A stretch of 64,000 nt of DNA from the NCBI GenBank assembly GCA_036824005.1, contig DAITBA010000002.1, positions 1 through 64,000 on the forward strand, written 5' to 3'. The number at the start of each line of letters is the position of its first letter. Positions within the stretch are counted from its first letter, which is position 1. This stretch comes from DAITBA01 sp036824005 (GTDB taxonomy: Bacteria > Pseudomonadota > Gammaproteobacteria > Burkholderiales > Rhodocyclaceae). A program made the translations under genes and the position numbers. The notes beneath the pieces were generated by a model that did not search any database, was not told the DNA's origin, and saw nothing but the letters and a program-made list of their open reading frames with translations. This document shows positions 58,526-64,000 of this stretch, piece by piece.

Positions 58526-58804
58526 TCAGGTCAGTTCCACCCATTTCTGTTTCGCCGCGATGTCGAGGAAGGCGGCGACATCGTCCTTGAGTCCGGTGGT
58601 TTCGAAACTGCGCTCGAGATCGGCGACGATCTCGCCGACATCGCGCGTGCCGTCGCAGCGCTTGAGGATCTCGCCGGCGCTCTGGTTCAGCTTCACCATG
58701 CCTTCCGGGTAGAGCAGGACGTGGCACTGCTGCGCCTCCTCCCACTGCAGGCGGAACAGCCGGTTCAGGCGCGGGCGCGCGTCTGCGACGACCGCGGTGC
58801 TCAT
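58526..58804 (-). CDS. pqqD: PqqD peptide chaperone
   Basis: A 92-residue protein that binds PqqA and presents it to PqqE. Typical pattern: 'RPRLNRLFRLQWEEAQQCHV', 'YPEGMVKLNQSAGEIL' and 'CDGTRDVGEIVADLE'. ATG 58804 overlaps the pqqC stop by 4 bases, so it is translationally coupled to pqqC. Confidence 0.93.
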   Translation of the reverse strand: MSTAVVADARPRLNRLFRLQWEEAQQCHVLLYPEGMVKLNQSAGEILKRCDGTRDVGEIVADLERSFETTGLKDDVAAFLDIAAKQKWVELT

Positions 58805-59526
58805 GGCTTCAGTCCGTATTTGATCTGCATGGCATCGAGCATGCTCCACAGGATGTCCAGCTTGAACTGCAGAATTTCCAGGGCGCGGTTCTGCAGCGCG
58901 CGGGTGTCGAAGTAGTCTAGCGTCACTGCCAGACCCTGCTCGACGTCGCGCCGTGCCTGGGTGACGCGATTGCGGAAATACTGCAGCCCGCTCGATTCGA
59001 TCCACGGGTAGTGCTCCGGCCAGGTGGCCAGCCGCTCCTTGTGGATGGTGGGGGCGAACAGCTCGGTCAGCGAGGCGCACACCGCCTCCTGCCACGGCCG
59101 CTGGCGGGCGAAGTTCACGTAGGCGTCGACGGCGAAGCGCACGCCGGGAATGACGTGGCGCAGATCGGTGATCTCCTCCCGGGTGAGTCCCACGGCTTCG
59201 CCCAGGCGGATCCATGCCTCGATGCCGCCGGCATCGCTGGCGCCGCCGATCTCGTAGCCGTCGTGGTCGAGGATGCGCTGGATCCAGCCGCGGCGAATCT
59301 CGCGATCGGGGCAGTTGGCCATGATGGCGGCATCCTTGATCGGAATGGCGATCTGGTAGCAGAAGCGGTTCGCCACCCAGCCGCGGATCTGCTCCGGCGT
59401 CGCCTTGCCGGAATTGAGCATGACGTTGAAGGGGTGGTAAATGTGGTAGCCGGCGCCCTTGTCGCGCAGCTTTGCTTCGAACTCCTCGCGGGTCCAGGGC
59501 TTCTCGACTGCCTTCGGTGTATTCAC
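58801..59526 (-). CDS. pqqC: PqqC, PQQ synthase
   Basis: Cofactor-free oxidase that closes the ring and finishes PQQ. The 241 residues include 'WTREEFEAKLRDKGAGYHIY', 'GWVANRFCYQIAIPIKDAAI', 'LDHDGYEIGGASDAGGIEAW' and 'HKERLATWPEHYPWIESSGL', with the active-site His and Arg residues of the family. It overlaps pqqB and pqqD by 4 bases each. Confidence 0.96.
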   Translation of the reverse strand: MNTPKAVEKPWTREEFEAKLRDKGAGYHIYHPFNVMLNSGKATPEQIRGWVANRFCYQIAIPIKDAAIMANCPDREIRRGWIQRILDHDGYEIGGASDAGGIEAWIRLGEAVGLTREEITDLRHVIPGVRFAVDAYVNFARQRPWQEAVCASLTELFAPTIHKERLATWPEHYPWIESSGLQYFRNRVTQARRDVEQGLAVTLDYFDTRALQNRALEILQFKLDILWSMLDAMQIKYGLKP

Positions 59527-60437
59527 AATTCGATCTCCATGCCGTCGTAGGCCACCTCGATGCCGCGGGCCATCAGCTCCTGGCGCTCGGGGCTGTCTTC
59601 ATCGAGGATGGGGTTGGTGTTGTTGATGTGAATGAGGATCTTGCGCGTGCTGCGCGGCAGCTTGTCGAGCCATTCCATCATGCCGCCCGGCCCGGACTGG
59701 GGCAGGTGGCCGATGTCGCGGGCGCGCTTGGATGAGATCCCCAGCGTCACCATCTCATCGTCGGTCCAGAAGGTGCCGTCCACCATGACGCAGTCGGCCA
59801 CCTTCATCTCCTCCCACACCTGCGGTTCGATCTCCGCCAGGCCGGGGGCGTAGAACAGGCGCCGGCCGCCGGCTCGCTCGCGGATGGTGACGCCGATGTT
59901 GTCGCCTTCGTGGGGATTGTCCCGATGGGGCGAGTAGGGTGCGGCCTTGCTCTTCAGCGCGATGGCGCGGAAATCGAGTTGCGGCACGGCGGGAATTTCG
60001 AAACGCTCGCCGCGGATGGGCACGGAATGCCATCGGCTGCCGCAGTAGTGCTCTAGGATGCGCAGAATCGGGTTGCCCTGGGTGAGGTCGTCGCGGACCA
60101 TGTCGGTGCACCAGATCTCCAGAGGCTGGCCTTCGCGCAGCATGAACAGGCCGGTGGTGTGGTCGATCTGGCCGTCGATCAGCACCAGCGCGCGAATGCC
60201 GGTGTCGCGCAGGCTGCGCGCCGGCTGCAGCGCGGGGAAATTTCGGATCTGTGTCAGGACATCGGGCGAGGCGTTGAACAACACCCAGTCCATGCCGTCG
60301 CCGCTGACCGTGATCGAAGACTGGGTGCGCGGTCGGGCGCGGACGGTGCCGCGGCGCACGCCGTCGCAGTTGCGGCAGTTGCAGTTCCACTGCGGGAACC
60401 CGCCGCCGGCGGCGGAGCCGAGAACGCGGACGCGCAT
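59523..60437 (-). CDS. pqqB: PqqB, metallo-beta-lactamase-fold hydroxylase
   Basis: Metallo-beta-lactamase-fold enzyme that oxidises a PQQ precursor. From ATG 60437 it has 304 residues starting 'MRVRVLGSAAGGGFPQWNC' with the family's structural Cys residues ('CNCRNCDGVRRGT'). Metal-site motifs are 'LIDGQIDHTTGLFMLREG' and 'VDGTFWTDDEMV'. Four extra residues would be added by ATG 60449. It overlaps pqqC by 4 bases. Confidence 0.95.
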   Translation of the reverse strand: MRVRVLGSAAGGGFPQWNCNCRNCDGVRRGTVRARPRTQSSITVSGDGMDWVLFNASPDVLTQIRNFPALQPARSLRDTGIRALVLIDGQIDHTTGLFMLREGQPLEIWCTDMVRDDLTQGNPILRILEHYCGSRWHSVPIRGERFEIPAVPQLDFRAIALKSKAAPYSPHRDNPHEGDNIGVTIRERAGGRRLFYAPGLAEIEPQVWEEMKVADCVMVDGTFWTDDEMVTLGISSKRARDIGHLPQSGPGGMMEWLDKLPRSTRKILIHINNTNPILDEDSPERQELMARGIEVAYDGMEIEL

Positions 60438-60619
60438 GTTCGGGAACACCTGTCAGGACACTGCAGTCCCGCCGGTGCGAGGCGAATACCGCGCCGCAGG
60501 TCCGCTATTCTCTGCTCTGTCGAACCCGCAGGCTCCGCGGCGAGAGGAGGGGCCGCGCGCGGATGACCTGGGGTAGTCCGGGTGCCGCAGCCAGGCAAGC
60601 CCCAGCCACGGCCGACGCA

Positions 60620-60694
60620 TCAGCGCGTCGCGATGTACATCGTGATTTCAAAGCCGAAGCGCATGTCGCAGGCCTGGGGGGTTTGCCATTTCAT
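60620..60694 (-). CDS. pqqA: PqqA precursor peptide
   Basis: A 24-residue peptide, substrate and source of PQQ. It starts MKWQTPQACDMRFGFEITMY, and the Glu16-x3-Tyr20 pair required for crosslinking is present. AAGGAGAC lies 4 bases before the ATG, a strong ribosome site suiting its role as the abundant first gene. A gap of 182 bases to pqqB is usual for pqqA-pqqB and may allow differential expression. Confidence 0.95.
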   Translation of the reverse strand: MKWQTPQACDMRFGFEITMYIATR

Positions 60695-60830
60695 GTCAGT
60701 CTCCTTGCAGGGGTTTGGTGTCGGCGCCGCCCTTCGGCTACGCCCCTTCGAGTCCGCGGTTGTCCGCTTCCTCGATGCGTATCCTCCTCGCTTTCGCTTC
60801 TCAACTCATGCGCGAAATCAGGAAATGCGA

Positions 60831-60849
60831 CTAATGATTTTCATGAGAA
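60831..60849. promoter_or_regulatory. weak Fur-box-like sequence
   Basis: ACTAATGATTTTCATGAGA matches the 19-base Fur consensus at 12 positions, by my count. It is in the AT-rich divergent region between pqqA and the prolyl aminopeptidase gene. It could instead simply be part of an AT-rich promoter. Confidence 0.25.
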
Positions 60850-60900
60850 TTGTTCGCACCACGTGGATTTTCGCCTGACCGATGGTAACTTCAGGCGCGA

Positions 60901-61899
60901 ATGGAGAAAATCGGCATCATGGCAAATGCGGACGAGCGGCTGTTCCCGCCCCTGGAACCCTACGACAACGGCCTGCTGCCGGTGGGCGACGGCCATGAGA
61001 TCTACTGGGAACAGTGCGGCAACCCGGACGGGCTGCCGGTGCTGTTTTTCCACGGTGGGCCGGGCAGCGGCTGCAATGCCCGCCAGCGCCGCTTTTTTCA
61101 TCCCCAGCGCTACCGCATTGTGCTCTTCGACCAGCGCGGCAGCGGACGCAGCCGGCCGCTCGGCGAAGCGGCGCACAACGCCACGGCGCATTTGCTGGCG
61201 GACATCGAGCGGCTGCGGGCGATGCTGGCGATCGACCGCTGGCTGGTGTTCGGCGGCTCCTGGGGCTCCAGCCTGGCGGTGGCCTACGCCGCGGCGCATC
61301 CGGCGGCGGTACGGGGCATGATTCTGCGCGGCATCTTCCTCACCGGGCGGCGCGATCTCGAGTGGTTCTTCCTCGGCCTGCGGGAGTTGCTGCCCGATGC
61401 CTGGCAGCGCTTCGCTGCCCTCGCGCCCAAGCGCCATCGGCGCCGCCTGCTGCAGTACTACGCACGCCGGCTGGCGGCGGACGATGCCGATGGTGCACTG
61501 CAGGCGGCTGCTGCCTGGTCCGATTACGAGCGCGCCGCGATCGCGGTGCTACCCGGCGATGCGCTGCCCGCGCAGACGCCCGGACCGGCGCTGGTCGCCA
61601 AGTACCGCGTCCAGGCGCACTATCTCGCCCGTCAGTGCTTTCTCGGCGAGACGACGCTGCTGCGGCTCGCCGCCGGCTGCCGCGGCATTCCGACGGCCAT
61701 CCTGCATGGGCGGCTGGATCTGGTGTGCCGGCCGGTCAACGCGTTGCGACTGCAGCGCGCCATTTCTGGGTCGCGGCTGCGCTTTGTCGCCGGCGCCGGT
61801 CACAGCCCCTTCGACGAGCCGATGGCGGCCGCCTTGGTGGAGGCGACGAATCACTTCGCCGATCACGGCAGCTTTGCCGGCTGGGGGAAGCGTCTGTGA
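60901..61899 (+). CDS. pip: prolyl aminopeptidase
   Basis: Alpha/beta-hydrolase peptidase (S33) that removes N-terminal proline. The 332 residues have 'PVLFFHGGPGSGCNARQRRF' (oxyanion hole), 'VLFDQRGSGRSRP', 'LVFGGSWGSSLAVAYAAAHP' with Ser120, 'GRLDLVCRP' (Asp) and 'GAGHSPFDEP' (His). ATG 60919 is an alternative start. It diverges from pqqA and its stop overlaps the start of the following kinase gene by 4 bases, so peptidase and two-component system are one operon. Peptidases are common partners of PQQ operons, but a role in PqqA turnover is inference. Confidence 0.92.
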   Translation: MEKIGIMANADERLFPPLEPYDNGLLPVGDGHEIYWEQCGNPDGLPVLFFHGGPGSGCNARQRRFFHPQRYRIVLFDQRGSGRSRPLGEAAHNATAHLLADIERLRAMLAIDRWLVFGGSWGSSLAVAYAAAHPAAVRGMILRGIFLTGRRDLEWFFLGLRELLPDAWQRFAALAPKRHRRRLLQYYARRLAADDADGALQAAAAWSDYERAAIAVLPGDALPAQTPGPALVAKYRVQAHYLARQCFLGETTLLRLAAGCRGIPTAILHGRLDLVCRPVNALRLQRAISGSRLRFVAGAGHSPFDEPMAAALVEATNHFADHGSFAGWGKRL

Positions 61900-63236
61900 G
61901 CCTGCGGCTGCAAATCAACTTGCTGATCACGGCGATCATGCTGCTGGTGGTCGCCGGCGTAGCCTACCTCGAAGTGGACCATGCCCGCCGCCAGGTGAAG
62001 GAGGAGACGGATGCTTCGACCCGCGTCGCCCGGCAGCTTCTTGGACACGTCGCCAGTACCTACGAGGAGGCCGATCTGCGCTTCCTGGCCGTGTTCCTGC
62101 AACGCCTGGGGCGGGTGCGCGGCAACGAGATCATGCTCTTCGATGCCGACGGCAAGATGCTTCATCATTCGCCGCCTTCGCCGTACAAGGCGGGGCGCGA
62201 TGCACCGGCGTGGTTTTCGACCCTGATCGCGCCGCACGCCGAGAAGATGACCATGGCGGTAGCGCAGGGCAAGCTGGTCATCGAGCCCAACTTTTCGCGC
62301 TCGGTGCTCGACAGCTGGGACGATCTGCGCCTGTTACTCGCCGTCGCCGGCGTACTGTTCGTGGTGGTCAACGCCGTGGCGTTCTGGATCACGGGACGGG
62401 CCTTGAAACCCCTGCAGGATGTGGTGCACGGTCTGGAGCGATTGGGGCAGGGCGACTATGCGACGCGGCTGGCACCCATGCGCGGGCGCGAAGTGCAGCT
62501 GATCAGCGATACTTTCAACCGCATGGCGCAGGCGGTGGAGGAGAGCATCACGGTCAAGCGCGACGCGCAGCGCGCCGCGCGGGAGCTTGCCGACAACCGC
62601 GAACTGACGCAGCTGATCCAGGCGAGCATCGAAGAGGAGCGGCGCACCATCGCGCGCGAGCTCCACGACGAGATCGGCCAGTCGGTCACGGCCATCAAGA
62701 GCCTGGCGCTTTCCATCGCCCAGCGCAACCAGGACAAGGACGAGACGACGGAACGTACGGCGCGGCTGGTCGTCGACACTGCGGGCCGCATCTACGAGGT
62801 CATGCATCACATCATCCCGCGCCTGCGCCCGCTGGCGCTGGACAATCTCGGCCTGGGCGATGCGCTGGCCGATCTCGCCAACGACTGGCGCATGCATCAT
62901 CCCGGTGTCGAGTTCGTGCTCGATGCCGCATCGCTGCCCGACGATCTCGGCGACACCGTTAAAATCAGTGCCTACCGCATCGTGCAGGAAGGCGTCACCA
63001 ATGCCATCCGCCACGCGCAGCCGCGGCGCATTGCCGTGCGCGTCCGGGCGGAGGAGGGAACGCTGCAGATCTGCGTCAGCGACGACGGCAAAGGTCTTGC
63101 CGCCGGCTGGGATCGCCCGGGGCATTTCGGCCTGCGCGGCATGCGCGAGCGGGCACAGGCGCTGGGTGGCGAACTTGCCCTGGAGAACCTGGCCGAAGGC
63201 GGGCTGCGCGTTAGCGCGCGTTTGCCGATTGCATGA
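61896..63236 (+). CDS. NarX/LiaS-type sensor histidine kinase
   Basis: A 446-residue kinase from GTG 61896 (GGGGGAAG upstream), overlapping the pip stop by 4 bases. Order: helix 1 'LLITAIMLLVVAGVAYLEV', extracytoplasmic domain (about 30-145), helix 2 'LLLAVAGVLFVVVNAVAFWI', HAMP, then HisKA_3 with 'EERRTIARELHDEIGQSVTA' (phospho-His) and the ATPase with 'AYRIVQEGVTNAIRHAQP' and 'FGLRGMRERAQALGG'. The signal is unknown. It pairs with the following LuxR-type regulator. Confidence 0.93.
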   Translation: MSLRLQINLLITAIMLLVVAGVAYLEVDHARRQVKEETDASTRVARQLLGHVASTYEEADLRFLAVFLQRLGRVRGNEIMLFDADGKMLHHSPPSPYKAGRDAPAWFSTLIAPHAEKMTMAVAQGKLVIEPNFSRSVLDSWDDLRLLLAVAGVLFVVVNAVAFWITGRALKPLQDVVHGLERLGQGDYATRLAPMRGREVQLISDTFNRMAQAVEESITVKRDAQRAARELADNRELTQLIQASIEEERRTIARELHDEIGQSVTAIKSLALSIAQRNQDKDETTERTARLVVDTAGRIYEVMHHIIPRLRPLALDNLGLGDALADLANDWRMHHPGVEFVLDAASLPDDLGDTVKISAYRIVQEGVTNAIRHAQPRRIAVRVRAEEGTLQICVSDDGKGLAAGWDRPGHFGLRGMRERAQALGGELALENLAEGGLRVSARLPIA

Positions 63237-63252
63237 GAGACGATACTGACCT

Positions 63253-63894
63253 ATGGCGACGAAAATAGGTGTCATGCTGGCCGACGACCACGCGGTGGTG
63301 CGCATGGGCTTCCGCCTGCTGCTGGAGGCAACGCCGGACATCCGCGTCGTGGCGGAGGCGGAAAGCGGCGAGGAAGCGTACCGGCTTTTTTCGGACGTCA
63401 AACCCGATGTCGTCGTGATGGACCTGGCCATGCCAGGTATCGGTGGCATCGAGGCGGTCAACCGCATCCTGGCGCGCGAACGCGGCGCGCGTATCCTGGT
63501 GCTGTCTGCCCACGAAGATACCAGCCACACCAAACGCGTGCTCAAGGCCGGCGCCCTGGGCTACCTGTCCAAGCGCAGCGCGCCGGAGGCCCTGATCGAC
63601 GCCGTGCGCGAAGTCGCCGCCGGGCGCATGTATCTCGACCCGGCGATCGCCCAGCGCATGGCGGTGGAGCAGGTGTCCGGGGCGCAGCAGCCGGTGGATA
63701 TCCTGTCCGAGCGCGAGTTCGAGGTGTTCCTGCATCTGGCACGCGGCTCGTCGGTGAACCAGATCGCCGATGTACTGGCGCTCAGCCCGCGCACGGTCGG
63801 CACGCATCTCTACAACATCAAGCAGAAACTGGGCGCGACCAACCAGGCAGAGCTGACGCTGCTGGCGGTGCGCTGCGGCCTGATCGACGCGTAG
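63253..63894 (+). CDS. NarL/LuxR-family response regulator
   Basis: A 213-residue regulator: receiver (1-120, 'LADDHAVVRMGFRLLLEATP', phospho-acceptor Asp57 in 'VVVMDLAMPG', 'YLSKRSAPEALIDAV') and LuxR-type helix-turn-helix (about 150-212, 'LSEREFEVFLHLARGSSVNQ', 'SPRTVGTHLYNIKQKLG'). It starts 16 bases after the kinase stop. Similar pairs control PQQ-dependent alcohol oxidation in several bacteria, so regulation of PQQ-linked metabolism is a plausible target. Confidence 0.93.
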   Translation: MATKIGVMLADDHAVVRMGFRLLLEATPDIRVVAEAESGEEAYRLFSDVKPDVVVMDLAMPGIGGIEAVNRILARERGARILVLSAHEDTSHTKRVLKAGALGYLSKRSAPEALIDAVREVAAGRMYLDPAIAQRMAVEQVSGAQQPVDILSEREFEVFLHLARGSSVNQIADVLALSPRTVGTHLYNIKQKLGATNQAELTLLAVRCGLIDA

Positions 63895-64000
63895 TCGCGG
63901 CCGCCTCGCCGCGGGCACAGGCGCACGCGGATAGCGCGCAGGCCCAAATGGTTCGTCGCATTGCCCGCGCATGCCGAGTGCATTTGTATGCACATGTCAT

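Noticed and set aside
63895..64000. Possible gene start at the right edge.
   Set aside because: Only short frames without start context are visible in the last 100 bases.

Overview
The window is high-GC bacterial DNA, densely packed on both strands, and most likely from a betaproteobacterium (Rhodocyclales-like). That placement rests on the alaC-hom-thrC threonine cluster, the single-chain PurL of about 1325 residues, a pqqABCDE operon, an Hsp33/YffB pair and dispersed CACAGAG-type repeats. It is inference; a gammaproteobacterium is not excluded.

Layout. 1-1355: two genes that look like one integron gene cassette, bounded by attC-like ends. 1526-3787: a convergent pair, an L,D-transpeptidase and a MepK/YcbK-like peptidase. 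4101-10272: a leftward operon for 4-amino-4-deoxy-arabinose modification of lipid A, with arnA split into two genes and no arnD. 10897-17396: alaC, hom and thrC, with a large TPR-repeat gene inserted before thrC. 17415-25126: housekeeping genes, namely nadC, an EamA transporter, two histone-deacetylase-fold genes around nnr, and malonyl-CoA decarboxylase.

25174-33868 is the most interesting stretch. It is a four-gene rightward operon: a TIR/deoxyribosyltransferase-like protein, a clostripain (C11) protease, an 1800-residue protein with two alpha/beta-hydrolase domains, a CHAT (caspase-like) protease domain and TPRs, and an endonuclease/exonuclease/phosphatase-fold protein. It has the look of a multi-effector conflict or cell-suicide system.

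34069-46495: an M20 amidohydrolase, an Hsp33 that has lost half of its zinc cysteines, a YffB-like protein, an exported degenerate nuclease-fold protein and a CnoX-type thioredoxin. These are followed by three small peptides with a Gly-Gly leader (the first behind a sigma-54-type promoter), a CpxP/Spy-CpxR-CpxA set with repeated GTAAA boxes, and purL.

46500-57228 is an accessory graveyard. It holds a truncated secreted RHS gene, several dispersed RHS fragments, a displaced RHS C-terminal tip with a probable immunity gene, remnants of hicBA, orphan antitoxins, a BrnT toxin with its antitoxin, and an IS110 remnant. An intact M61 aminopeptidase lies in the middle.

57229-63894: pqqABCDE reading left, with the 24-codon pqqA found directly in the sequence. 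Diverging from it are a prolyl aminopeptidase and a NarL-type two-component system. No rRNA, tRNA or CRISPR array was seen.
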